From contig JAVGWX010000005.1 of assembly GCA_036924085.1 (NCBI GenBank), forward strand, positions 41,175,664 to 41,239,663: 64,000 bases of DNA. The letters are read 5' to 3'. The stretch is from Ariolimax columbianus. Its lineage: Eukaryota > Mollusca > Gastropoda > Stylommatophora > Arionidae. A program made the position numbers and the translations under genes. Each line of letters opens with the position of its first letter. The first letter of the stretch is position 1. The notes under the pieces were generated by a model. That model was not told where the DNA came from, ran no database searches, and saw only the letters and a program-made list of their open reading frames with translations. Below, piece after piece: positions 22,399 to 34,179 of the stretch.

Positions 22399-22484
22399 TC
22401 TGTCGGAGATGTACCGTGTTTGCCACACACACCAGTCGGGGATGGATGTGTAAAAAGCCTCACGAGGACGGCCGCAGGGACCGA
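22399..22484 (-). other. Short flank upstream of 18S, possible 5' ETS remnant
   Basis: 86 bp between the 18S 5' end and the point where the CR1-like element resumes (ACTGTTAATATAACG). It is not CR1. By position it would be the end of the 5' external transcribed spacer, but nothing in it proves that. Confidence 0.35.
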
Positions 22485-23284
22485 CTGTTAATATAACGAT
22501 CAAAGATGATTTTTCATGTGGTAACAAAAATGCAAGTGTATAGGAAAAAATAGAAAGTGGGGGTGAAAAAACAGTGATTAAAATATGCTATAGATGTCCA
22601 TCAAGTCAAAAAAAGGAAGATGAGGAGCTGATTAGTTGCATAGCAAAAGCAGGTGAATGGAAATTATTATTAATGGGGGATTTCAACTTCCCAGAAATAA
22701 AATATGATATGGCATAAGCACTTTTATAGTCAAAACCTTTTGTTAAGTGCATAACTGACAATTTTTTAATTCAACATGTAGAAGCAGCCACCAGAGGTAA
22801 AAACATACTCGACCTAGTTTTTGCTACAGAGGAAAATATGACTGAAAACGTTACCACTGGGGAACTGTTTGGCTCAAGTGACCATCAAAACATTCGTTGG
22901 GATTCTTCTTACAGAGAAAGAAATAAACATAAACATGCAAACATACAATTACTCTAAGGCAGATGTTAAGAGGATAAAGAGGCAGCAAACCACATAATCT
23001 GGAAAGATGATGTTGGAGGAACAGATGTTGAACAGGAGTGGGAGAGCTTTAAAACAGTTCTAGAAACCCTAAAAGAGGAATGTGTTCCATGTAGGGAGGT
23101 TAAACCCAAAGCGTAAAAAGTGGATAACTAGATTTGTAGTTAAATGTAGAAGAGCTAAAAATAAAACATGGAAAAAAAATAAATAGAGGTAGGTATATCA
23201 AAAGAAACAAATTTAACATATTTGGACAAGCAGAACATATCTCAGAAAGGGAATAAAACAGCAAAATTAGACTGAAAAAAAAAC
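22485..23284 (+). mobile_element. CR1-like LINE, segment 2 of 3 (endonuclease C-terminus and linker)
   Basis: Resumes segment 1: SCGNKNASV, KICYRCPSSKKEEDEEL, then EWKLLLMGDFNFPEIKYDM with the intact GDFN endonuclease motif. RGKNILDLVFATEEN and GELFGSSDHQNIRWD (SDH motif) follow, then a frameshifted linker (VLWREVKPKA*KVDN). It stops at 23284, just where AKKDYEKKL-type codons become AAAATTAGACTGAAAAAA, and resumes at 30081. Confidence 0.85.
23269..23284. repeat. Target-site duplication, left copy
   Basis: AGACTGAAAAAAAAAC, repeated exactly at 30080-30095, with identical A-run length. It brackets the LINE array and is native CR1-like sequence. Confidence 0.9.
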
Positions 23285-25585
23285 ACACGAAACACCAAAA
23301 TGAAGCCCATGGTAGAGAGCCTAAGCAAGGCAATAATGCAAGCCGCCACTGAAACCATCCCAAGAGGAGCTAGGAAAAACTATAAGCCATACTGGAATGA
23401 TGAGTTGCAGAAAGTGGAAGATGCAGTAACAAATGCTAGGAACATGGCAGAACGAGAAAAATCCATGGAGGCAAACATCGCCCTCAAAGCCGCCGCGGCG
23501 AAGTACAAACACACTCTCAAGCAAACAGCAAGAGAAAGCTGGAAAAATAAAACGGAAAGTCTAAACCTGGACAAAGAAGGGAACAAGCTATGGAAGCTAG
23601 TCAGAGCCATGAACGACGAAACCCCGTCAAATAAACAAATTACTATCAAGCAGGGCGAGAACTTGATCACAGGTAAGAAAGCCGCAAACGCCTTTGTCGA
23701 TCACTATGCCAGAGCAAACCACATCGAGGTCCCTGCAGATAAGCATACAGACATTAGCGAAGAGCTAAAGGGACACGAAAACATAAATACGGCTCCCGAA
23801 GAGCACATGATGGCCAAACTAACAATGCGCGAAATGGAAGAGGCTATGAGAACACTAAAGAAAAGGAAATCTCCCGAAAAAGACGGGATAACAAACGAAA
23901 TGCTGATGGGGCTGGGCCAAACAGCGAAGAGGAAACTACTATCAGTCCTGAACCAAAGCTGGAAAAGGGGTATTGTACCCCAGGCTGGTCAAAATAAACG
24001 AGGAGAAAACCACGTGCACAATATTCTCGCTCTCATTAAAACCCCAAAGTACCAAATTAAGCCTAAATGGCAAAATCCTGCAGCCAAACGACAACCCAAC
24101 CTATCTGGGAGTCACATTTGATCGGCGCATGACATGGAAAAGTCAGATTGAGAGATACCGAATGAAAGCCAGAGAAAGAATGGCGATCATGAGGAAACTT
24201 GCTGGCACAAGCTGGGGAGCAGACGAAGGCATACTAAAGAAACTGTACACTGGAAGAGTGAGACCAGTTCTCGAGTATGGCATTGCGGCATGGACAACAG
24301 CAGCGAAGGCGAACTTCGATAAAGTTAACAAACTTCAAAACCAAGCCATGAGAATTATAACAGGTGGCATGAAGTCAACGCCAATTGTAGAACTTGAAAA
24401 GATTACAAAACTGCAATCCATGACCGATAGAAGAGACTGCAGAGCCCAGCTGCAGTCAGAGAAACTCCGAAGACTGACGGACCATCCAATGTACCAGAGA
24501 CTAAACAATTTGGGATATGGGAAACTAAAGCGGAGAAACTTTGCAGAAATAGCCAAAGCAAAGATGCACGAAGATCCCATAAATGCACTAACAACACCAA
24601 AACCCATCACTACTGTACGAAAACCTATTTGGAGGCAGGATATATTTCCAGAGGTGGTAGAAAATATACCGGGTATTGCAAACAAAAACTGCCAGAGTGA
24701 AAAAGAAAGGAGAGACACTACCCTAAGCTTCATAACGAAAAGCTACCCAAGCATGGACTGGACCCATGCATACACCGACGGTTCTGTAACAAACACTACA
24801 CAGAACGGAGGGGCAGGAGCATTCCTGAACCTACCAAATAACAGAAAAATAACACTGTCATTCGCTACTGGTAAGTACACAAGCAATTTCAGAGCAGAGG
24901 CAGAGGCACTGAGGGCGGCAGTGGAAGAACTGGTAACACACAGTGAAAATGAGAGCCATATAGTCCTGCTGACAGATGCTCTCGAAGTAGTCACAGCGCT
25001 AAAAAGCCAGAAAAACACTGAGCTTAATGACTTAAGAGCAGCACTCTGCAAACTGTGCCAGCAGTCCGCACCAAAAAGGGTGGTGGTACAGTGGGTTCCG
25101 TCACACTGCAACATCCAAGGCAACGAGGAGGCAGACAGACTGGCAAAAGAAGGTGCAAGGCTACCACAAACAGATACCAGTATGACGTACGAAGAGTCAA
25201 AACGGCTTATCAAAGCCAGATACATGTCCAAATGGGAAACCGAACATACTGGTTACACCAAAAACGATGCCTATTACCAGTTGAACCGAAGAGAGCAGGT
25301 CGTTGTCTTCAGACTTCGCACTGGCCACAACAGACTGAGGTACCACCTATTCAACAAACTGAAGATAGGGTGTACCGACGAATGCCCGTGCGGTACTGGT
25401 AAAATGACCACTGAACATCTGCTCCAGAACTGCCCGACATACGAGGATCAGAGAGAGCAGATGTGGCCATTGCCAGTGGAACTGCAAGACAAGCTGTATG
25501 GTAGTGGCGAGAGTCTCAGGATGACCGCCGCTTTTTTCGAGAAAATAATGGTTACTGTCTGACTGTGTACGCAGAAGAAGAAGAA
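23285..25585 (+). mobile_element. RNase H LINE array, unit 1 (with internal deletion)
   Basis: Starts within the EN-RT linker (NTRNTKMKPMVESLSK, compare NTRNNNMKPMVES at 18030 on the minus strand). The frame 23300-23985 runs to GIVPQA. There, 647 bp present in units 2 and 3 are missing, including VDLEKAFDKVW, GVPQGGVLSP and FADDLAMW. The frame shifts and resumes as LVKINEEKTTCTIF through RNase H (HAYTDGS, RAEAEAL, LLTDAL, SHCNIQGNEEADRLAK) and the C-terminal finger, to a stop at 25560-25562. The deletion joins at a shared GGC. It cannot encode an RT. Confidence 0.9.
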
Positions 25586-27831
25586 GTACCCCAGGCATGG
25601 AAAGATGCAATACTGGTACCAGTACCAAAAACAGGAAAGGATAAAACAGATCCAAATGGATACAGGCTCATCAGCCTACTGAGCTGTGTCGGCAAGCTGA
25701 TGGAACGGATGATAAACACCAGACTGATGTGGCATCTGGAAGAAAAACGAATACTAATTCCACAGCAAGCCGGCTTTAGACAGCACAGATCCACTGAGGA
25801 CCAGGTCATCCTCATAGCCCAGGAGATAGAAGATGCCTACCAGGCACAGAAACACACAGTAGCTGTTTGGGTGGATCTGGAAAAGGCATTTGACAAAGTC
25901 TGGAAGGACGGACTTAGAGTCAAGCTAAGAAGAAGTGATGTCTGTGGGAAGATGTACAAGTGGATCAACCACTACCTCAAACAAAGAACGGCCAGAGTCC
26001 AAGTACAAGGGCAGATGAGCAAAAAGGTGACACTCGAGCAGGGAGTACCCCAAGGGGGAGTATTGTCACCCACACTCTTCCTGGTATATATAAACGATAT
26101 TACAGAGAATATACAGAGAAGAGTCCATAGCTCAATGTTTGCAGACGATCTGGCTATGTGGACCTCTGAAAAGAATCTCACCATAGCAAGAAATCGGATG
26201 CAGACGGCCCTAACATCGCTGGAAGAGTGGGCGACCTCATGGCTGGTCAAAATAAATGAGGAGAAAACCACGTGTACAATATTCTCGCTTTCATTAAAAC
26301 CCCAAAGTACCAAATTAAGCCTAAATGGCAAAATCCTGCAGCCAAACGACAACCCAACCTATCTGGGAGTCACATTTGATCGGCGCATGACATGGAAAAG
26401 TCAGATTGAGAGAAACCGAATGAAAGCCAGAGAAAGAATGGCAATCATGAGGAAACTTGCTGGCACTAGCTGGGGAGCAGACGAAGGCATACTAAAGAAA
26501 CTGTACACTGGAAGAGTGAGACCAGTTCTCGAGTATGGCATTGCGGCATGGACAACAGCAGCGAAGGCGAACTTCGATAAAGTTAACAAACTTCAAAACC
26601 AAGCCATGAGAATTATAACAGGTGGCATGAAGTCAACGCCAATTGTAGAACTTGAAAAGATTACAAAACTGCAATCCATGACCGATAGAAGAGACTGCAG
26701 AGCCCAGCTGCAGTCAGAGAAACTCCGAAGACTGACGGACCATCCAATGTACCAGAGACTAAACAATTTGGGAAATGGGAGAAACTTTGCAGAAATAGCC
26801 AAAGCAAAGATGCACGAAGATCCCACAAACGCACAAACAACACCAAAACCCATCACTACTGTACGAAAACCTACCTGGAGGCAGGATATATTTCCAGAGG
26901 TGGTAGAAAATATACCAGGTATTGCAAACAAAAACTGCCAGACTGAAAAAGAAAGGAGAGACACTACCCTAAGCTTCATAACGAAAAGCTACCCAAGCAT
27001 GGACTGGACCCATGCATACACCGACGGTTCTGTAACAAACACTACACAGAACGGAGGGGCAGGAGCATTCCTGAACCTACCAAATGGCAGACAAATAACA
27101 CTGTCATTCGCTACTGGTAAGTACACAAGCAATTTCAGAGCGGAGGCAGAGGCACTGAGGGCGGCAGTGGAAGAAATGGTGACACATAGTGAAAATGAGA
27201 GCCATATAGTTCTGCTGACAGATGCTCTCGAAGTAGTCACAGCGCTAAAAAGCCAGAAAAACACTGAGCTTAATGACCTAAGAGCAGCACTCTGCAAACT
27301 GTGCCAGCAGTCCGCACCAAAAAGGGTAGTGGTACAGTGGGTCCCGTCACACTGCAACATCCAAGGCAACGAGGAGGCAGACAGACTGGCAAAAGAAGGT
27401 GCAAGGCTACCACAAACAGATACCAGTATGACGTACGAAGAGTCAAAACGGCTTATCAAAGCCAGATACATGTCCAAATGGGAAACCGAACATACTGGTT
27501 ACACCAAAAACGATGCCTATTACCAGTTGAACCGAAGAGAGCAGGTCGTTGTCTTCAGACTTCGCACTGGCCACAACAGACTGAGGTACCACCTATTCAA
27601 CAAACTGAAGATAGGGTGTACCGACGAATGCCCGTGCGGTACTGGTAAAATGACCACTGAACATCTGCTCCAGAACTGCCCGACATACGAGGATCAGAGA
27701 GAGCAGATGTGGCCATTGCCAGTGGAACTGCAAGACAAGCTGTATGGTAGTGGCGAGAGTCTCAGGATGACCGCCGCTTTTTTCGAGAAAATAATGGTTA
27801 CTGTCTGACTGTGTACGCAGAAGAAGAAGAA
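25586..27831 (+). CDS. RNase H LINE array, unit 2: RT-RNase H open frame
   Basis: A 2246-bp unit whose frame is open from the preceding GAA repeat to a TGA ending at 27808; there is no ATG at the front, so it is a 5'-truncated pol, not a start-to-stop gene. Residues counted from 25565: YRLISLLSCVGK (32-43), GFRQHRSTEDQ (69-79), VDLEKAFDKVW with the first catalytic Asp (~104), QGVPQGGVLSPTLF (~164-177), FADDLAMW with the catalytic Asp pair (~192-199). RNase H follows: HAYTDGS (Asp ~487), RAEAEALR (Glu ~523), LLTDAL (Asp ~549), GNEEADRLAK. The C-terminal C-x-C-x8-H-x4-C finger is at ~690. RT and RNase H active-site residues look intact; the endonuclease is missing. It is a recombinant of units 1 and 3. 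Confidence 0.9.
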
Positions 27832-30080
27832 GTACCCCAGGCATGGAAAGATGCAATACTGGTACCAGTACCAAAAACAGGAAAGGATAAAACAGATCCA
27901 AATGGATACAGGCTCATCAGCCTACTGAGCTGTGTCGGCAAGCTGATGGAACGGATGATAAACACCAGACTGATGTGGCATCTGGAAGAAAAACGAATAC
28001 TAATTCCACAGCAAGCCGGCTTTAGACAGCACAGATCCACTGAGGACCAGGTCATCCTCATAGCCCAGGAGATAGAAGATGCCTACCAGGCACAGAAACA
28101 CACAGTAGCTGTTTGGGTGGATCTGGAAAAGGCATTTGACAAAGTCTGGAAGGACGGACTTAGAGTCAAGCTAAGAAGAAGTGATGTCTGTGGGAAGATG
28201 TACAAGTGGATCAACCACTACCTCAAACAAAGAACGGCCAGAGTCCAAGTACAAGGGCAGATGAGCAAAAAGGTGACACTCGAGCAGGGAGTACCCCAAG
28301 GGGGAGTATTGTCACCCACACTCTTCCTGGTATATATAAACGATATTACAGAGAATATACAGAGAAGAGTCCATAGCTCAATGTTTGCAGACGATCTGGC
28401 TATGTGGACCTCTGAAAAGAATCTCACCATAGCAAGAAATCGGATGCAGACGGCCCTAACATCGCTGGAAGAGTGGGCGACCTCATGGCTGGTCAAAATA
28501 AATGAGGAGAAAACCACGTGTACAATATTCTCGCTTTCATTAAAACCCCAAAGTACCAAATTAAGCCTAAATGGCAAAATCCTGCAGCCAAACGACAACC
28601 CAACCTATCTGGGAGTCACATTTGATCGGCGCATGACATGGAAAAGTCAGATTGAGAGAAACCGAATGAAAGCCAGAGAAAGAATGGCAATCATGAGGAA
28701 ACTTGCTGGCACTAGCTGGGGAGCAGACGAAGGCATACTAAAGAAACTGTACACTGGAAGAGTGAGACCAGTTCTCGAGTATGGCATTGCGGCATGGACA
28801 ACAGCAGCGAAGGCGAACTTCGATAAAGTTAACAAACTTCAAAACCAAGCCATGAGAATTATAACAGGTGGCATGAAGTCAACGCCAATTGTAGAACTTG
28901 AAAAGATTACAAAACTGCAATCCATGACCGATAGAAGAGACTGCAGAGCCCAGCTGCAGTCAGAGAAACTCCGAAGACTGACGGACCATCCAATGTACCA
29001 GAGACTAAACAATTTGGGAAATGGGAGAAACTTTGCAGAAATAGCCAAAGCAAAGATGCACGAAGATCCCACAAACGCACAAACAACACCAAAACCCATC
29101 ACTACTGTACGAAAACCTACCTGGAGGCAGGATATATTTCCAGAGGTGGTAGAAAATATACCAGGTATTGCAAACAAAAACTGCCAGACTGAAAAAGAAA
29201 GGAGAGACACTACCCTAAGCTTCATAACGAAAAGCTACCCAAGCATGGACTGGACCCATGCATACACCGACGGTTCTGTAACAAACACTACACAGAACGG
29301 AGGGGCAGGAGCATTCCTGAACCTACCAAATGGCAGACAAATAACACTGTCATTCGCTACTGGTAAGTACACAAGCAATTTCAGAGCGGAGGCAGAGGCA
29401 CTGAGGGCGGCAGTGGAAGAAATGGTGACACATAGTGAAAATGAGAGCCATATAGTTCTGCTGACAGATGCTCTCGAAGTAGTCACAGCGCTAAAAAGCC
29501 AGAAAAACACTGAGCTTAATGACCTAAGAGCAGCACTCTGCAAACTGTGCCAGCAGTCCGCACCAAAAAGGGTAGTGGTACAGTGGGTCCCGTCACACTG
29601 CAACATCCAAGGCAACGAGGAGGCAGACAGACTGGCAAAAGAAGGTGCAAGACTACCACAAACAGATACCAGTATGACGTACGAAGAGTCAAAACGGCTT
29701 ATCAAAGCCAGATACATGACCAAATGGGAAACCGAACATACTGGTTACACCAAAAACGATGCCTATTACCAGTTGAACCGAAGAGAGCAGGTCGTTGTCT
29801 TCAGACTTCGCACTGGCCACAACAGACTGAGGTACCACCTATTCAACAAATTGAAGATAGGGTGTACCGACGAATGCCCGTGCGGTACTGGCAAAATGAC
29901 CACTGAACATCTGCTGCAGAGCTGCCCGACATACGAGGATCAGAGAGAGCAGATGTGGCCATTACCAGTGGAACTGCAAGACAAGCTCTATGGCAGTGGC
30001 GAGAGCCTCAGGATGACCGCCGCTTTTCTCGAAAAAATAATGGTTACTGTCTGACTGTGTACGCAGAAGAAGAAGAAGAA
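27832..30080 (+). CDS. RNase H LINE array, unit 3: RT-RNase H open frame
   Basis: Identical in layout to unit 2, with the frame closing at 30054. Over its first about 1.8 kb I could see no differences from unit 2. From about 29651 (GCAAGACTA for GCAAGGCTA) it differs at scattered sites, e.g. MTKWE for MSKWE, LLQSCP for LLQNCP, AAFLEKI for AAFFEKI. It ends in five GAA/AAG triplets and then the right target-site duplication. RT and RNase H catalytic residues are present; it lacks the endonuclease and any plausible start codon at its 5' edge, so it is a truncated copy. Confidence 0.9.
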
Positions 30081-30095
30081 GACTGAAAAAAAAAC
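30080..30095. repeat. Target-site duplication, right copy
   Basis: AGACTGAAAAAAAAAC; the match to 23269-23284. CR1-like sequence resumes directly after it (TTGCTCAGAGGATCAAGACTG). Confidence 0.9.
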
Positions 30096-31545
30096 TTGCT
30101 CAGAGGATCAAGACTGATAGTAAAAGCTTCTTCTCTGATGTTAGAAATAAACAACGAATGAAAGACAAAGTAGGCCCTCTCATAAACAGTCCAGAGAAAA
30201 TAATAAGTGAGAATAGGGAGGCAGCTAATCTACTCAATCAGTACAATCAATAATCAATGAAAATATTGTAAAGCATTTAGACAAATTTAATCTAATTAGA
30301 AATAGTCAGCATGGATTTACTAGAGGAAGATCATGCTTAACAAATCTATTAGAATTCATGGAGGAGGTTACCAAAATGATAGATAAAGGGGAGCCAGTGG
30401 ATATTATTTATCTAAATTTTGCAAAGGCCTTTCATAGAGTACCTCATCAAAGATTATTTTGAAAGTTAAAATCACATGGAATAGATGGGGAAGTTGCCAA
30501 ATGGATTTAAAATTGGTTAACGAGAAGAAGGCAGAGGGTGGGCATAAATAAGGAGTACTCTGAGTGGTGTAAAGTGAAAAGTGGAGTGCCACAGGGTTTG
30601 TTTTTGGGACCAATTTTGTTCTTGATATATATAAATGATTTGGACATTAATATTGGATCCATGATTGCAAAATTTGCCTGTGACACAAAACTATGCAGTA
30701 GTGTCTCATCTAAAGCAGAAGTGGATATATTGAGGTCGGATTTAGATAAAATTCGAAAATGGTCTGTAATCTGGCAAATGGAGTTAAATGTAGATAAATG
30801 TACAGTCATCCACATGGGTAGATCCAATCTGGAACAAAATTACAGAAAAGGAGAGAACAATATTAGAAATACAGATAAAGAAAGGGACCTGGGGGTTATA
30901 ATAAATCATACATGTAAGGTAATGGAGCAAGTTCGGGTAGCAGTGAAAAAGGCAAATGCAATATTAGGTATGATAAAAAGAAATATTAAACATAGGAGCA
31001 AGGAAGTGACAGTCAAACTGCGTAAAGCATTAGTTAGACCTAGATTGGAGTACTGTGTACAGGTGTGGAGTCCTTATCATAGAGGCAATATAAACATGCT
31101 GGAAAGAATAGAAAAAAGAGCGACAAAGCTGATAGTGGGATTCCAGAATTAGTTATGATGAAAGATTCCGAAAAACTGGCCTACGGTGTTCAGAAGATAG
31201 AAGAATTCGTGGTGACTTACTGGTTTATAAGATGATCAGAGGAATGGATAAATTAGACTATAACACGTTGTTTTTAAATACAGCCACCCACAAGAACAAG
31301 AGAGCATAGCTACAAGTTGACTAAAGAAAGGTCCAGATTAGATATTAGGAAATATTTTTTTAGTCAGAGTGTGGTGAATGCTTGGAATGCATTGCCACGA
31401 GAGGTAGTGGAGGCAGGGACAGGTAATGCATTTAAGAATAAATTGGATGCGCATAGCTTTTAGAGCAAGGTGATGTAAATAAAACTGGTTGTATACAGAC
31501 TCTAGTCTTCTAAACCAGTATAAAGACGTTAAGTTAAGTTCAGCT
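30096..31545 (+). mobile_element. CR1-like LINE, segment 3 of 3 (RT and 3' end)
   Basis: Continues segment 2: LAQRIKTDSKSFFSDVRN, MKDKVGPLIN and SENREAANLLNQY. An internal deletion near 30240 is followed by the RT: SQHGFTRGRSCLTNLLEFM, LNFAKAFHRVPH, SGVPQGLFLGPILFLIYIND. The catalytic box is FACDTK instead of FADDTK, losing one essential Asp. The frame 30538-31152 ends with RPRLEYCVQVWSPY and KLIVGFQN. The non-coding 3' end terminates at AAAGACGTTAAGTTAA, shared with copies at 39003 and 63875. Dead copy. Confidence 0.85.
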
Positions 31546-31554
31546 ATATATCAT

Positions 31555-32175
31555 TGCACTAATTGGAGAAAACAATTCATGGCTTGGATTGTCTTATTTA
31601 GCCATCTTCGAACTCATACGAACAGTGAATGTTGAAAAGTTGGTTCTCATCCATTCCCTGACCATAGCAGGCTACCAGGAAACGAGATGACTGACAGATT
31701 GGCAAAAATAGGAGCCTCCAAATAACAATTGGATAGACCTCACAGTAAATCACATTATCAAGACTAATACAAGAGAAATCTGGATGAACAGGTGGGTGAC
31801 GGGGACGGGCAGCATTGTGCTTAGCAAAATTTCACAGCCAAAAAGGAACAATGACATAAATTAACTACATAGAAGAGATCAAAGTCTCATCTTTCAATTT
31901 CAAACAGGACACACCAGATTCAACAGCGACTTGAACCGCATCAATCCCCAGCACCTACCCTAATGCAGGCATTGCTCTCACCCTGAAAAAACAGTTAGAC
32001 ACCTGCTCATTGAGTGTAAGGCGCTTGCAGACAAGATGGAAAGATTCTTACAAGCACTGCCAACAATTGCCAATACACTGTACAGAGCAGTGAAACAACT
32101 GAAGAAGACCTGTGTCTATATAAGAATGGTATTGAGCTGCCAAGAGCAAGCTTGCTCAGCAGCTATGGGATAACA
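31555..32175 (+). mobile_element. RNase H-bearing LINE, C-terminal fragment (second lineage)
   Basis: Frames give HSLPDHSRLPGNEMTDRLAKIGA (end of RNase H), NRWVTGTGSIV, SLIFQFQTGHTRFNSDLNRI and CRHCSHPEKTVRHLLIECKAL (C-terminal C-x2-C-x7-H-x4-C finger), then NTLYRAVKQLKKTC. This is the C-terminus of an I-group-like LINE different from the 25-30 kb family. Stops are present. Confidence 0.7.
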
Positions 32176-32880
32176 ACAACATGGACGTTTTTAAAGCAGA
32201 GGGAGAAACTCTAGCAGTTCAGCTGTCGAAACTGTTTAATAAATGTCACGAATCAGTACAAATTCCTGACCAGTGAAAATCCCCAAAGACTGCTCTTATC
32301 AACAAAAAGGGAAATACTGAACTTCTTGGGAAATTCCGTCCAATTTGCCTGCTACCTACAAATACAAGATATTCACTAGTCATTGTTACAAAACTGACAG
32401 GGAACTCAATAAACACCAACCCCAAGAGCAAGCTGGATTTAGAAAAGTTTTCCACCATTCACCACTCCAGACAATCAATCAACTGATGGAGAATGCATGT
32501 GAAATGTGCATACCCTTTTGTCTTGTATTTATCGGTTTCGAAAAAGCCGTTGATAGAATCATGACCAATGCTGTGGTAAATGCTCTCAGAAACCAGGGCA
32601 TCCCTGAAACCTACATAAAATTTATCAGGGAAACCAACAAAGACTGCAATATTCTCATTGCAATATACCATCGTCAAGTATGTTTCGATATCAAGAGACG
32701 GCAACAAAGCGGTACCATTTTCCCAAAGCTATTTACCGCTGCTCTCAGAGATTTCCTAACAATTAAACTTGATTGACAGAGACATAAATATAGATGATAT
32801 CATCTCTCATTTACAATTTGCAGATGACATCATACCATTGATGAAGCCCAATAATCCTTGAATGACCTTAATGGGCCAGC
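32176..32880 (+). mobile_element. RTE-like LINE, RT fragment
   Basis: Frame 32345-32776 plus neighbours: FRPICLLPTYK, HQPQEQAGFRKVF, LQTINQLMEN, FCLVFIGFEKAVDRI (normally FIDFEKAFDSI), GIPETYIKFIRE, KRRQQSGTIFPKLFTAAL (normally GVRQGDTISPKLFTAAL). LQFADDIIPLMKP, with the catalytic pair, is at about 32812. It is a decayed copy without endonuclease or C-terminus. Confidence 0.75.
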
Positions 32881-34165
32881 AGACTTACTGGTATGATAAC
32901 TAAAAGTAAAACGCCAATGCCTCCGATTTTTATTTAGAATGGCCTAATCTTATTTCATTAGGACAGTACTACTGAGTTCCACATTGGACATGAAAAGTGT
33001 AAACTCAATCTAACAATTGGAATGTTAGGGGCACAAATACTGGTGGCACCATGCCTACCCTGTAATGGTGTCAACATGTCAAGATTAGCAAGTTTTGAAA
33101 ACAAATATGCCACATTCATTTAACTTTCCAAGCAAGATAACAAATGAGATTGAAGTAACAGATTCAAAAAATGTAACAACAGATTTTCAACATTGAAAAC
33201 ACAGGCTAAAAGAAAAGTCTTGGCAACATTAAACTAAAATTTCATTCATTTGATTTATTTTAAGACATACATTAAATTATTTTTTAAATCACCTCTTCCA
33301 ATATTTTTAAAAGAATAAAGTAAAAAATATCCCTAACAACCCCTGATCATAGACTACAATACGGAAAAAATATACAGAAACTGTAACTTGCACTGAATAA
33401 CTACATAATGTAATTGGACCAGCAAGCAGCATTAGTACTATAGAATTACTTTAACATTTTTACAAACCCTAAAAAATACACTTATGATAGCTACATGCTT
33501 CTCTGTCTTCACTCACTCGCATACGAAGAAAGGTAGGTGTTATATATAAGTATGTGAAGAGCAAGGATGGCATTTATGGTAGAACCGTCAGCAGAGAAGA
33601 CAGATTTTTTTCAGTGCGCCGATTCCTGATACACACATACAGGTATGCTGCATTTAGTGACCACAATATGTTCTGTGAAATAGGATGTTATGATTTGGAT
33701 GTTGTGTATACTATATACTTAGCAAAGTTATATGGAAAACTGTAGTGTACATGTATTTACTAAATATTTAAAATACTGTATTTCAGCTAAAGTAATAAAT
33801 GGATTTGTATTTCAGCTAAAGTAATGTATGTTTAATTACTTTTTATTTTACTTCCAAACCAACACTTCTGCTTTGCCTCTTGCTGTTGCTATCACTAGAA
33901 CTGGCTTTGCTCCATTTGGGAGCCATGATGTACTTTACAAGAATGTATTTTTTTTAAAATAATGCTACTATGCTTAAGAGATTCGCGATTCACAAGATTT
34001 TATGCTGCTACATAGGATTCGAAACATACACTACTATACGGTAAACTTTTTATTTGTAAGTAGGGAAAATTTACATTAAGATAACGATAGAAAGTACAGT
34101 ACAGTGCATATATATGGTAGTCAAATGGGCATTTATTATTACTATCAAAACACATGTAATGTATT
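32881..34165. other. No gene recognised; AT-rich spacer downstream of GABARAP
   Basis: Low-complexity AT-rich sequence with a short ORF at 33554-33745 that has no recognisable features. It holds a duplicated CAGCTAAAGTAAT(A/G)(A/T) stretch near 33785 and 33815. Confidence 0.5.
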
Positions 34166-34179
34166 AAACGTTATATATG

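Noticed and set aside
19479..22527. ORFs of 60-170 codons within 19.3-22.5 kb
   Set aside because: They lie in 18S and 28S rRNA-derived sequence on either strand and are chance frames in GC-richer structural RNA.
25565..30054. Start codons at 25565 and 27811 for the 747-codon frames
   Set aside because: The codon is GTG within GTGTACGCAGAAG, i.e. the 3' tail of the preceding LINE unit. There is no ATG, so the frames are 5'-truncated pol and not complete genes.
23285..30080. A CRISPR-like or satellite array
   Set aside because: The repeat unit is a 2.2-kb LINE body with coding frames; there are no short repeats with spacers.
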